A stretch of 64,000 nt of DNA from Pirellulales bacterium (GTDB lineage Bacteria; Planctomycetota; Planctomycetia; Pirellulales; JACPPG01). Shown here in pieces: positions 1 through 8,796 of this stretch. Under the pieces are notes generated by a model. The model did no database searches, had not been told where the DNA came from, and saw only the letters and a program-made list of their open reading frames with translations. The stretch covers positions 1 to 64,000 of the forward strand of contig DASYDW010000121.1 of the NCBI GenBank assembly GCA_036499395.1, in the 5' to 3' direction. Position 1 is the stretch's first letter, and the number at the start of each line of letters is the position of its first letter. The position numbers were made by a program, and so were the translations under genes.

Positions 1-159
1 CCACAGCGCGTCGGGGATGTGGTGAAACTTTGACGTCGATTGATCGCCCACAGGCACCTCCGTGCAAATCGAGAATGGTCTCCTCAACCTGCACTACGGA
101 TGCTTGCAGCCAAACGGTTCGGTACTCGGATAGGCTCTAAATCTAAGTTGCGCCCGATG

Positions 160-1155
160 GAAGCTTTAGCTGTGGACGAAGTACCCACCGGTAAAGAATG
201 GCAATACGAGCCCAAGTGGGACGGCTTTCGCTGTCTGGCGTTCCGTGATGGCAACAAGGTTCTCTTGCAATCGAAATCTGGTCAGCCCTTAGCCCGCTAT
301 TTTCCTGATCTCGTTGCATCTCTTCAACGGTTAGCAGCGAAGCAGTTTGTCCTAGACGGAGAAATCGTGATTGCGATTCGCGGACGGCTGTCCTTTGACG
401 ATTTGCTGATGCGAATTCACCCGGCAGAGAGCCGCGTGCGCAAGTTGGCAGCGGAACATCCCGCCACGTTCGTCGTATTCGACCTGCTGGCCAACGAGCG
501 CGGCGCCAGCCTGCTCGATCGGCCATTGCGGAAACGCCGACCACAGCTGGAACAGTTCGCCGCGAAATTCCTGCGTGGCCACCATGATCTACGCTTGTCG
601 CCCGCGACTGCGGAAATGCGTGTTGCGAACAAGTGGTTCAAAGCAGCCGGCGGGAATCTGGATGGGATTGTCGCCAAGCGACTCGATCTGCCGTACCGCT
701 CCGGCCTGCGAGACGGAATGCAAAAGATCAAACAGCATCGCACCGTCGATTGCGTGGTAGGAGGGTTTCGGTACGCCGAGGGGAAACGTGTGGTGGGCTC
801 GCTGCTCTTGGGTCTCTACGATACTGAGGGACTACTAGACCACGTGGGCTTCACGTCGAGCTTCAAAGCCGCAGACCGCAAGAAGATCACTCAGCTCGTC
901 GAGCCATTGATCGCACCGCCGGGGTTTACGGGCCGCGCGCCGGGTGGGCCAAGTCGGTGGAGCACGAAACGCTCCAATGAGTGGCAGCCGCTTCGTCCCA
1001 AGTTAGTCGTTGAAGTTGTTTACGATCATTTCACCGGGGGACGGTTTCGACATGGCGCCAAGATGCTCAGGTGGCGTCCCGATAAAGCGGCGCGCTTGTG
1101 CAAACTCGACCAAGTCATTCGGCCGAGGGGCAGTACTCTCAAGCTGCTAGGCTAA
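160..1155 (+). CDS. ATP-dependent DNA ligase, LigC-like
   Basis: Seals DNA nicks with ATP through a lysyl-AMP intermediate. The nucleotidyltransferase motif I, EPKWDGFR, lies near residue 20 and gives the AMP-accepting lysine. LDGEIVI follows as a later core motif, and an OB-fold ends near residue 330. The length of about 331 residues fits the compact single-domain LigC ligases used in NHEJ-like repair. The reading frame stays open upstream to a TTG at 40, but homologous proteins begin close to the conserved block, so ATG at 160 is chosen. No strong ribosome-binding site is visible, so the start is uncertain. It heads a cluster with an exonuclease and a second ligase, 13 bases apart. Confidence 0.85.
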   Translation, partial: EALAVDEVPTGKEWQYEPKWDGFRCLAFRDGNKVLLQSKSGQPLARYFPDLVASLQRLAAKQFVLDGEIVIAIRGRLSFDDLLMRIHPAESRVRKLAAEHPATFVVFDLLANERGASLLDRPLRKRRPQLEQFAAKFLRGHHDLRLSPATAEMRVANKWFKAAGGNLDGIVAKRLDLPYRSGLRDGMQKIKQHRTVDCVVGGFRYAEGKRVVGSLLLGLYDTEGLLDHVGFTSSFKAADRKKITQLVEPLIAPPGFTGRAPGGPSRWSTKRSNEWQPLRPKLVVEVVYDHFTGGRFRHGAKMLRWRPDKAARLCKLDQVIRPRGSTLKLLG

Positions 1156-1168
1156 ATCGGAGGCAGAT

Positions 1169-2206
1169 GTGGACGACCTGCTCGTATCGACTGCCTCCGG
1201 ATTATTTTGCCCGGCTGGCGATTTCTATGTGGATCCCTGGTGCCCAGTTCGCTCAGCGGTAATCACGCACGCCCATGGTGACCATGCAACTCCGGGATCT
1301 GAACATTACCTGGCGACCGTGGACGGAATGAGCATTTTGCAGGCGCGGCTCGGTGCGGACGCGCAAATCCAATCGCTCGCGTACAGCGAGCCCCTGTCAC
1401 TGGGTGACGTTACAGTTTCCTTACACCCGGCCGGGCATATCTTGGGCTCAGCACAAATTCGCATCGAGCGCAGAGGCGAAGTTTGGGTTGTAACCGGTGA
1501 TTACAAAACTGCGGATGACCCGACATGCTTGTCCTTCGAGCCGCTCCACTGCCACACCCTTATTACGGAGTCAACATTTGGCTTGCCCGTCTATCGCTGG
1601 GAACAGCAGTCCCTAACATTCGAGCGGATTAATGCCTGGTGGCAGGCGAACGCCAATGCGGGAATCGCTTCGATGATTTTTGCCTATTCCCTCGGAAAAG
1701 CTCAGCGGCTGCTTAGCGGACTAAATCCTTCGATCGGACCAATCTTCTGCCATGGCGCCGTTGAGCGAATGAATGAGCGATACCGCGAGGCTGGCGTCTC
1801 TCTACCCGAAACAACGTACACTGGCAAAACTGCCGATAGGCGCGCGTGGGCCGGCGCTATCATCATTGCGCCAACTTCCGCGCAAGGTTCAGCTTGGTTA
1901 AGACGATTTGGCGACCTCTCAACGGCATTCGTGTCAGGCTGGATGCAGATTCGCGGTGCGCGGCGACGACGGGCTGTGGATCGCGGCTTCGCGTTATCCG
2001 ACCATGCCGATTGGCCTGAACTGCTCAATGTCATTAGTTCCTCCGGCGCCGAGCGCGTGCTGGTAACGCACGGTTTTGTCGAACCAGTGGTCCGGTGGCT
2101 CAGAGAGAACGGTTGGCAGGCTAATCCACTGCATACAGAGTTACGTGGCGAACCTGACGAAGTTGCCGAGCCACAGGACGAATCACAAAGCGGAGGCGAG
2201 CCATGA
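1169..2206 (+). CDS. Ligase-associated MBL-fold DNA exonuclease
   Basis: A metallo-beta-lactamase-fold nuclease of the ligase-associated DNA exonuclease family. The metal-binding HAHGDH signature is at residues 34-39, a second metal Asp lies in TGDYK, and a further motif, LSDHADW, lies near the C-terminus. The family is related to RNA/DNA processing CPSF-type nucleases. The GTG start at 1169 is preceded by GGAGG. The stop overlaps the next gene's start in an ATGA, so coupled translation with the following ligase is likely. In other bacteria this gene sits with a ligase, an Lhr-like helicase and a phosphoesterase; only the ligases are present here. Confidence 0.85.
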   Translation: MDDLLVSTASGLFCPAGDFYVDPWCPVRSAVITHAHGDHATPGSEHYLATVDGMSILQARLGADAQIQSLAYSEPLSLGDVTVSLHPAGHILGSAQIRIERRGEVWVVTGDYKTADDPTCLSFEPLHCHTLITESTFGLPVYRWEQQSLTFERINAWWQANANAGIASMIFAYSLGKAQRLLSGLNPSIGPIFCHGAVERMNERYREAGVSLPETTYTGKTADRRAWAGAIIIAPTSAQGSAWLRRFGDLSTAFVSGWMQIRGARRRRAVDRGFALSDHADWPELLNVISSSGAERVLVTHGFVEPVVRWLRENGWQANPLHTELRGEPDEVAEPQDESQSGGEP

Positions 2207-3813
2207 AGCAATTCGCCGCGCTCTACCGCTGCCTCGATGAAACGACCAAGACGAATCATAAGATCGCCTGCCTGTCTAATTACTTCCAAGCAGCCGATCC
2301 TGCAGACGCTGCCTGGGCCGTCTACTTCTTGAGTGGACGCAAACCGAAGCGGCTGCTTCGCAACACGGAACTTCGGCAATGGTGCGTTGAGGAAGCAAAG
2401 ATACCGATGTGGCTTTTCGACGAATGCCACGAGGCGGTCGGTGATCTGGCGGAAACAATTGCCTTGCTTCTTCCCGAGCCAAACGCATCGAGCGATGTGC
2501 CGCTGCACGAACTTGTGGAACAACGGCTTCTCAGCTTGCCGCAGCTCGACCCATCGTCACAGCGATGCCTCGTGATCAATGCCTGGCATCAGATGGATCG
2601 CTTCCAACGATTGGTTTGGAACAAACTCCTGACAGGCGCTTTTCGGGTGGGTGTTTCGCAAACTCTCGTCGCTCGGGCGTTGGCGGGAACGGCCGGAGTA
2701 CCGATGGCAACTGTCTCGCATCGACTCATGGGATCCTGGCATCCCTCGTCCGAATTCTTTCGCAGCCTGATTGCAAAAGAATCGGAGGATACTGACTTAT
2801 CAAGGCCCTATCCCTTCTGCTTGGCACATGCGCTCGAAGGATCGCCCGCAGCGCTCGGTGATCCCGCGGACTGGCAGGCAGAGTGGAAATGGGATGGGAT
2901 TCGCGCACAGTTGGTCTGCCGCGAAAGGTTGGTGTCACTTTGGACCCGCGGCGAGGAATTAGTCACAGATCGTTTTCCAGAGCTGGGGCCAATGGCAGCC
3001 GAGCTGCCGGGCGGGACCGTTCTCGATGGAGAAATCGTTGCCTGGAAAGATGGTCACGTGATGCCGTTTACCTTTTTGCAGCAACGCATCGGTCGCAAGA
3101 CGCTGGGCAAAAAGATTCTGGAATCGGTGCCCGTTCGATTCATCGCCTTTGATCTTCTGGAGAAAGGCTACCAAGATGTGCGCGGCCGCCCTTTGTCAGA
3201 GCGGAGAAAGCTGCTGGAAGCCGTGGTGCGCGATCCCAACAGTTACCTCATGCTGAGTCCTCTAGAATCTGCGGCAAGCTGGCAAGAATTGGCGCTTCGA
3301 CGCGAACAAAGTCGGCAGCTCAATGTTGAAGGGTTGATGCTCAAATCGCTGCAGTCACCTTATGGAGCCGGCCGAGTGACGGGACTGTGGTGGAAATGGA
3401 AGATCGATCCACATACGATCGACGCAGTTCTGATCTACGCTCAGCTGGGACATGGCCGGCGCGCCGGCCTCTATACTGACTATACGTTTGGCGTCTGGAA
3501 CGATGGAAACCTGGTGCCGTTTGCGAAGGCTTATTCAGGATTAACCGATGACGAAATTCGCGAGGTAGACCAGTTCGTTCGGCAAAATACTACGGAACGT
3601 TTTGGTCCAGTGCGGCACGTCAGACCAGCACTGGTCTTTGAAATCGCCTTCGAGAACATTCAGCTATCGAACCGGCACAAGTCCGGCATCGCCGTCCGTT
3701 TTCCCCGCATTTCGCGATGGCGGCACGACAAATCTCCAGAAGAAGCCGATTCGTTGGATGCGATTCGACTTTTGCTACGGCAGGCTCCGTGTGAGGTCCC
3801 GACGAAACTCTAG
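2203..3813 (+). CDS. ATP-dependent DNA ligase, LigB / cisplatin-damage-response type
   Basis: The second ATP-dependent ligase of the cluster, 536 residues. An N-terminal all-helical DNA-binding region covers about residues 1-210. The adenylation domain follows with motif EWKWDGIR (catalytic Lys about 229), then the motif LDGEIVAW, and an OB-fold C-terminus. Length and order match the ligase family that accompanies the MBL exonuclease in a DNA-damage cassette (annotated in databases as cisplatin damage response ligase). It overlaps the exonuclease by four bases. Two ligases of different architecture around one nuclease is not the usual arrangement. Confidence 0.85.
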   Translation: MKQFAALYRCLDETTKTNHKIACLSNYFQAADPADAAWAVYFLSGRKPKRLLRNTELRQWCVEEAKIPMWLFDECHEAVGDLAETIALLLPEPNASSDVPLHELVEQRLLSLPQLDPSSQRCLVINAWHQMDRFQRLVWNKLLTGAFRVGVSQTLVARALAGTAGVPMATVSHRLMGSWHPSSEFFRSLIAKESEDTDLSRPYPFCLAHALEGSPAALGDPADWQAEWKWDGIRAQLVCRERLVSLWTRGEELVTDRFPELGPMAAELPGGTVLDGEIVAWKDGHVMPFTFLQQRIGRKTLGKKILESVPVRFIAFDLLEKGYQDVRGRPLSERRKLLEAVVRDPNSYLMLSPLESAASWQELALRREQSRQLNVEGLMLKSLQSPYGAGRVTGLWWKWKIDPHTIDAVLIYAQLGHGRRAGLYTDYTFGVWNDGNLVPFAKAYSGLTDDEIREVDQFVRQNTTERFGPVRHVRPALVFEIAFENIQLSNRHKSGIAVRFPRISRWRHDKSPEEADSLDAIRLLLRQAPCEVPTKL

Positions 3814-4400
3814 ACGACATTGTCCATTGAGTTGACCGCGATAAATCGATGGTTCGCATATGATTTGCAGCCTGTCATTAGGGTTCTTCGGCTGTCTTTG
3901 TAACTGCCACCGTGCACGCGATCGTGCCAAGTCTGGGGACCAAATCGTAAACGACAGGGCGTTGGTCTAATGATCGGCCACTTAGTCGGCTCATTAACCT
4001 TTAAGAGCCTCACTCATGCAATGACCGACGCGGTATAGGAGTTGCTGCCTAATTCTGCTTGCGCGACGGTCTCGTTGAAACGCGCGTTTGAGGATGAGCC
4101 TCCGACGGCTGAACGAAGTCTGAAATCGCAAGCTTTCATGGCAAGATCTGCTTGAGTCGGCGCTCATGATTTCTCTCGCGCTCTGATAGGACATTGTGCG
4201 TTTGTTCGGGCCACCAATTCAAGTCTTCGCGTCTGCGACTTTGCCGTCTGTGCGCAAATTGCAGCATCTCGCCGCCCAATTCCGGTCAAAACTCCACCTT
4301 TCGCATGTAACGGCATAGCAAGTGCCCTCACAGCCAAACGACCAAGTTTTCGGCATCTCGTCGAAAAACTTACGCGTTACGTCCTTCATGGAGAGCGAAC
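3814..4400. other. Intergenic gap, no gene recognised
   Basis: This stretch of nearly 590 bases between the ligase cluster and the BON lipoprotein has only short open frames without ribosome-binding sites. A frame near 4040-4155 reads like a protein tail but has no start and matches nothing I recognise. The promoter of the lipoprotein gene presumably lies at the right end. Confidence 0.4.
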
Positions 4401-4805
4401 ATGAAAAGCATTCTCTACCTCGGTATTCTGTGCCTTATTGGCCTCGCCGGATGTAACGAGGCCAAGACCCCGTCCATTCCGGCCACTGCTGGGCAAGGAG
4501 GAACTCGCACCGTCGAGCCTACGAATACGGCTGTCAATGTTCGAGATCGCACTGAGACCGCCAAGACTCCGATTGATCAAAATGAGAATCAATCCGACAT
4601 CAATCTCACAGCGACGATTCGCAAGCGCGTTGTCGGAACCGAAATGTCGACCGACGCGCACAACGTCAAAATCATTTCTCAAGAGGGTCACGTAACACTG
4701 CGCGGACCGGTCAAATCGCCTGAAGAGAAAGCCCAGATCGAAGCAATTGCCCGGGAGGTCGCAGGTAAAGAGAAGGTTGACAGCCAACTTGAAGTCAATC
4801 CCTGA
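4401..4805 (+). CDS. BON-domain lipoprotein
   Basis: A small secreted lipoprotein of 134 residues. The N-terminal signal ends in the lipobox LAGC, so Cys18 would be lipidated. A low-complexity linker follows. The C-terminal 70 residues form one BON domain, seen in the pattern IRKRVVG, then VKIISQEGHVTLRGPVKS and the closing VDSQLEV. BON domains bind phospholipid or other envelope surfaces and occur in osmotic-shock proteins such as OsmY. The next gene starts 46 bases downstream on the same strand, so the two probably form a stress operon. Confidence 0.85.
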   Translation: MKSILYLGILCLIGLAGCNEAKTPSIPATAGQGGTRTVEPTNTAVNVRDRTETAKTPIDQNENQSDINLTATIRKRVVGTEMSTDAHNVKIISQEGHVTLRGPVKSPEEKAQIEAIAREVAGKEKVDSQLEVNP

Positions 4806-4851
4806 TGGCTGCAAACAAACGATCGATCACTTCCTACAAAAGGATAAAACC

Positions 4852-5376
4852 ATGTCCAAAGCAGTTTTCTGCATCGTTAAGACGCGTATTCAAGCCGAGG
4901 GAATTGTGGACCGCCTTCGCCATGTAGGTTTCGTCAACGATGATATTTCGGTGTTGATGCCGGATAAAACGGGGACGAGGGATTTCGCGCACGAGCATCA
5001 CACGAAGGCGCCAGAAGGGGCCGTTGCGGGCGTCGGCACGGGAGCCGCCGTAGGCGGAGGCCTGGGTTGGCTGGCGGGAATCGGGGCGTTAGCGATTCCT
5101 GGCCTGGGGCCCCTCATTGCGGCCGGACCTATTTTGGCGGCGCTGACAGGCGCGGCTGTGGGGGGCACGTTGGGCGGCCTGACCGGTGCACTCATCGGTA
5201 TGGGAATTCCGGAGTTTGAGGCCAAGCAGTACGAAGGAAAGGTGCGGAGCGGAAATATTTTAATTTCGGTGCACTCGGAAAACTCCGACGAGACATCCCG
5301 CGCAAAGGATATCTTCAAGGAAGCAGCGGCTGAAGATATTTCCTCCGCCGGCGAAGCAACTGTGGGAAAGAAATAA
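4852..5376 (+). CDS. Glycine-zipper general-stress-type protein
   Basis: A 174-residue protein. The first 50 residues (AVFCIVKTRIQAEGIVDRLR...) resemble the ferredoxin-like domain of general stress protein 17M and related DUF3341-annotated proteins. A long Gly/Ala-rich block at about residues 60-125 has repeated GxxxG spacing typical of membrane-inserting glycine zippers. A short C-terminal domain follows. The ATG at 4852 is chosen because the domain starts exactly there; the frame is open further upstream into the preceding gene. Biochemical role unknown; the context suggests envelope stress. Confidence 0.7.
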   Translation: MSKAVFCIVKTRIQAEGIVDRLRHVGFVNDDISVLMPDKTGTRDFAHEHHTKAPEGAVAGVGTGAAVGGGLGWLAGIGALAIPGLGPLIAAGPILAALTGAAVGGTLGGLTGALIGMGIPEFEAKQYEGKVRSGNILISVHSENSDETSRAKDIFKEAAAEDISSAGEATVGKK

Positions 5377-5404
5377 TTGAGCAAATCTGCCTTTCAACTT
5401 AAAC

Positions 5405-5436
5405 AGCGGCGGGACGACGGTTCCGCCGCTTTTGTT
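5405..5436 (+). terminator. Rho-independent terminator
   Basis: A perfect 8-bp stem, AGCGGCGG / CCGCCGCT, with a 10-base loop is followed by TTTGTT. It lies 28 bases after the stop of the glycine-zipper gene and would end that transcript. Confidence 0.85.
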
Positions 5437-5459
5437 AATTCGGCGATTAAAGAGGGTGA

Positions 5460-5720
5460 CGTGTATAGCAGGTCCGACCCATCCTGGAAGGAGAACAGCG
5501 GCGGGCCAAGTGGAAGGTGTTCAACCGATTACGATCGGCAACAACTTTTGGCTCGGCGGTGGCGTGATCGTCTGTCCCGACGTAATGATCGGTGACGACT
5601 CCGTGTCGGCGCTGGCTTTGTGGTCGTGCGCAATCTGCCAGCAAATGTCCTGGTGCGGGCAATGCGGCCCGAGTGATTGGCGAACTCCCCTACGACGATT
5701 CAAGCACATCATTGTCGCGG
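5460..5720 (+). pseudogene. Relic of a maltose/galactoside O-acetyltransferase (hexapeptide repeat)
   Basis: Only the C-terminal third of a left-handed beta-helix acetyltransferase survives, in three frames. The first frame reads THPGRRTAAG then ITIGNNFWLGGGVIVCPDVM. The sequence then shifts near 5608 to GAGFVVVRNLPANVLV, and again near 5665 to AGNAARVIGELPYDD. Joined, these match the end of Maa/LacA-type enzymes (IGNNVWIGGG... NPARVI). The N-terminus is missing. Two frameshifts plus truncation make function very unlikely. Confidence 0.85.
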
Positions 5721-5723
5721 CAG

Positions 5724-6860
5724 CTATTCCTTAGAAGGAGCAGGAGCCTTCAGCGGCGCGGGCTTTCTGGGAGGACTTCTCTTGATAGATTGGCTCCGAT
5801 GTGGCCGCTTTGTCTTCGCGAGCGGCGGTAACTTGATCGTCCGGTGTCCCAAGTAAGACTTGCGTAAGGCGTCGATAATCCGCACATCGAGTAATCCTTC
5901 GCGGCCAGATGGTTCAGGGTTCTTGTTTTGCCGAATGCAATCAGAGAAATATATGATTTCCGCAGCAATCTGATCGCGGTGTTTAAACGTCTTGGTTGTG
6001 GATTTCTCCTTATGCGAGATCGTCTGTTCGATGTCGCCATGCCAGGTAAACGCGGGCTCCATCTTCAATATGCCTTCAGTGCCGATAATTTGGTACTCAG
6101 AGACCTTCGTTTCTCCGAAGCCACAGAGGAACGTCGCTAGCCTGTCCTTGGGGAAGCGAAGTGTCGCAGATACCGCCTCGGGGACTTCTTTGAATCGACG
6201 ATCTTTACTTCGAACGGCAAAGGCGGTTACCTCCTCCGGCTCAGCCTTAAAGATGTAGCGCGCGGCATTCAGGCAGTAGATGCCGATATCCTCCAACGGA
6301 CCACCACCGAGCGACAGGTGGACCCGAATGTTGTCCGGTTCAACCTGCATCGTGTGCGCCGAAGTGAATAACCTGGCTTCGCCAATCTTGCCGGAATGCG
6401 CCGCCTCAATTGCGGCGAGATTTCCTTCCTCAAAATGCAGCCGGTACGCGGTCATCAAACGCACCTTGTGCTTTTGACACGTGTTCACGATTGCCCGGGC
6501 ATCTTCCACCGAATAAGCCAGTGGCTTTTCACACAATACGTGCACTCCGGCATGCGCTGCGGGTTCGGCATAGGTCCGGTGCTCAGAATTAGGCGTAGCA
6601 ACGTAAACCGCGTCCACCTTACGACTGGCAAGAAGCCCTTCGTAATCGTCGTAGCTGTAGGCCGGTGTCTTGTACTTGCGGCTGAGCTTGGCCGCCTTTT
6701 CGACGTCACCGGTCACAAGAGCCACGAGTTGGGCTTTGCCCTCAGTATTGGCAAAGGCGGGCAAAATGGCGGTCTGAGCGAAGTTTCCTAATCCGATGAC
6801 TGCGAAACGGACCGGGTTGCCATTACGGTGAAGATGAAGCAAGTTTGTGATCAGATTCAT
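5724..6860 (-). CDS. Gfo/Idh/MocA-family NAD(P)-dependent oxidoreductase
   Basis: The N-terminal Rossmann fold starts at once with VRFAVIGLGNFAQ. The family's conserved LCEKPLA motif (substrate-side Lys) is near residue 120, followed by the mixed alpha/beta substrate domain. Family members oxidise or epimerise sugars and sugar derivatives; this one resembles glucose-fructose oxidoreductases. The chosen ATG at 6860 has a weak GAAAGAG ahead of it, with an alternative ATG 24 bases upstream. The last 35 residues form an unusual basic, proline-rich tail not typical of the family. Confidence 0.85.
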   Translation of the reverse strand: MNLITNLLHLHRNGNPVRFAVIGLGNFAQTAILPAFANTEGKAQLVALVTGDVEKAAKLSRKYKTPAYSYDDYEGLLASRKVDAVYVATPNSEHRTYAEPAAHAGVHVLCEKPLAYSVEDARAIVNTCQKHKVRLMTAYRLHFEEGNLAAIEAAHSGKIGEARLFTSAHTMQVEPDNIRVHLSLGGGPLEDIGIYCLNAARYIFKAEPEEVTAFAVRSKDRRFKEVPEAVSATLRFPKDRLATFLCGFGETKVSEYQIIGTEGILKMEPAFTWHGDIEQTISHKEKSTTKTFKHRDQIAAEIIYFSDCIRQNKNPEPSGREGLLDVRIIDALRKSYLGHRTIKLPPLAKTKRPHRSQSIKRSPPRKPAPLKAPAPSKE

Positions 6861-6899
6861 GGCAGAACTCTTTCTCAGCATCAATGGGTTACTCAGTTG

Positions 6900-7262
6900 T
6901 TACTTCTCGATTGGCAAACGAGCCTCTTTCCAAGCCTTGAAGCCTCCAATCATTGAGCGGACATTCTCATACCCCATCTTTTGCAGATTGTCGGCTACAA
7001 GCGCTGATCGACTACCGCCGCCGCAGTAGCAGATAATCTCGGTAGCCGTATCGGGTGCTTGTTGCTCGATCTTCATCTCCACGACACCCTTGCTCAAATG
7101 CACGGCGCCGGCGGCATGCTCCTTCTCAAAATCCGCCGCTTCGCGCACGTCAATCAATAAAGCTCCACTCGCTTGCTCATTCGCTGCCTCGGCGGGCGAG
7201 ATTTCTTTAATCCGCGACTTGGCGTCACTTGCCAGTTTTTCAAAACGTGGACCTTGCGGCAT
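6900..7262 (-). CDS. Rhodanese-like sulfurtransferase
   Basis: A single-domain rhodanese of 120 residues. It has the LIDVREAADFEKEH strand-turn typical of the fold and an active-site loop starting at the Cys of CGGGSRS, which would carry a persulfide. The ATG at 7262 is chosen because GGAG sits about nine bases upstream; an in-frame ATG 18 bases earlier lacks this. It lies 39 bases upstream of the oxidoreductase gene on the same strand, suggesting co-transcription. Confidence 0.85.
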   Translation of the reverse strand: MPQGPRFEKLASDAKSRIKEISPAEAANEQASGALLIDVREAADFEKEHAAGAVHLSKGVVEMKIEQQAPDTATEIICYCGGGSRSALVADNLQKMGYENVRSMIGGFKAWKEARLPIEK

Positions 7263-7294
7263 GATCTCTTCTCCTTTCAAGACAACGAGAGTGG

Positions 7295-8653
7295 TTATCC
7301 TTTAGACGTGGGAAATTTGCCTGCGATGGCAGCCTTGCGGAAAGCATCGAAGTCCCGCTCGACTTGGCTCGCATAGGCACCGGCGAATTTCGAAAGAGCC
7401 CTCTCAAATGCATCGTCGGCGCCAAGATAGCCGGCAATACTACAAGCATCTCCGGACCGCGCATGGGCCCGCGCCAGAGTCCTGCCGCAAAGCTTGGCAT
7501 AATCCAACAAAACTTCGCTGGATGTTGCCTCCGGCGCGAGCGTTCCCTTCATGTCCCGAAACTGGCGAAGGTAATAATCCCTTCCTTCGTCATGAGACCA
7601 TCCCAAAAAAATGTCTGTGGTTCCCTGGATCAAGCGCTGACCGAGAACGGTTCGCCTTCCCTGATTGCCCTTCCAGCGACAACCTCCAATTCGGTCAATG
7701 ATCGAGGGCGTGGCCTCCTTGATTTGCAAAAAGAGTGGCGCGCCCTCCGGGCCACTTAGGTACACCACGAAGCAGCGTGTTCCGATGCTTTCTAAGCCAA
7801 CGGCTTTGAACACGTGGTCCACTAACTCATAGCGGTCAAAGACCTGGCGATGATCTTCAGGCAATGACTCGCGATAATGCCCGAGTAGCTCGACGAGCTT
7901 GTGACGGGATAGAAGGTGTCCAGCGTGGCGCGTCAGGGGCGGATCATCGGCGAGTTTAGGACGATCGCCATTGTTGGTAACGAGCCAGCTCTGCGCTTGC
8001 GTCGGACCATTGGCATGTGCTTTGTCTAAGCGGTCGTCGACAGCTTTGCGGATGTCGCTGGCGAATACTTTGCGTACCGCTTTTTCGTTAACCCGCGAAT
8101 ACCAGATATCCAGGGGTGACATCCCGCAGTAGCGTAACATGCTTTTGCGGTAGGCCCGGGCCGCTGCACTGATCGTGTCCTTGCAGTCTGCTCCGCAAAT
8201 GCCATGCTCCCGCCCCGTAAGCACGAAACTTACGGCCATACGCTTCAAATCCCATTCCCAAGGACCGTCCAACGTCTCGTCGAAGTCGTTGATATCGAAG
8301 AGCAAGTTCCGTTCAGGACTCGCAAAGAGTCCGAAGTTCAGAAGGTGCGCGTCGTTGCAGGCCTGAACCCTAAGCCCTGAGACGGAAGTTTTTGCCAGAT
8401 CGCGGGCCATGACGACTGCCGAACCGCGAAAGAAGGACAGTGGGGAATCGGCCATCCGACCGTGACGAATCACCACCAATCCGACAATTCGACCGGCCGA
8501 CCACTCACCAACCAGCGGCAGAGGGTCCATCGGCCCGCGGATATCCCACTTGGCATGATCGGAGCGCGGCGCTGCCGCGCGCAAATGCTTGCCAAAATTG
8601 AGACGCTTCTCTCGGCCCGCCTCAACCGACGGCTGCTTTGTCGTGCCAATCAT
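7295..8653 (-). CDS. DUF2252 family protein
   Basis: A protein of about 450 residues with the kinase-like pattern of DUF2252. A CNDAHLLNFG block near residue 105 is followed by DINDFDETLDGPWEWDLKRM, resembling the catalytic and metal-binding loops of the protein-kinase fold. QTWSYV-like family segments are replaced here by NNGDRPKL. Substrate unknown. An upstream in-frame ATG at 8686 exists; ATG 8653 starts closer to the conserved region. The rhodanese gene follows about 30 bases later on the same strand. Confidence 0.8.
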   Translation of the reverse strand: MIGTTKQPSVEAGREKRLNFGKHLRAAAPRSDHAKWDIRGPMDPLPLVGEWSAGRIVGLVVIRHGRMADSPLSFFRGSAVVMARDLAKTSVSGLRVQACNDAHLLNFGLFASPERNLLFDINDFDETLDGPWEWDLKRMAVSFVLTGREHGICGADCKDTISAAARAYRKSMLRYCGMSPLDIWYSRVNEKAVRKVFASDIRKAVDDRLDKAHANGPTQAQSWLVTNNGDRPKLADDPPLTRHAGHLLSRHKLVELLGHYRESLPEDHRQVFDRYELVDHVFKAVGLESIGTRCFVVYLSGPEGAPLFLQIKEATPSIIDRIGGCRWKGNQGRRTVLGQRLIQGTTDIFLGWSHDEGRDYYLRQFRDMKGTLAPEATSSEVLLDYAKLCGRTLARAHARSGDACSIAGYLGADDAFERALSKFAGAYASQVERDFDAFRKAAIAGKFPTSKG

Positions 8654-8796
8654 GGCTCGTCCCCTGTTTTTGCGGCTAATAGGCAAAAGCCGCGCCCGAA
8701 GGTGGTCGCGCGACCCATTGCGGCATAAGGATTGCGATTGATGTTCGCTTTATCCAGAAAGTTGAGCCTTCGCCAAGAGGGCGCCAAAGGCACACA

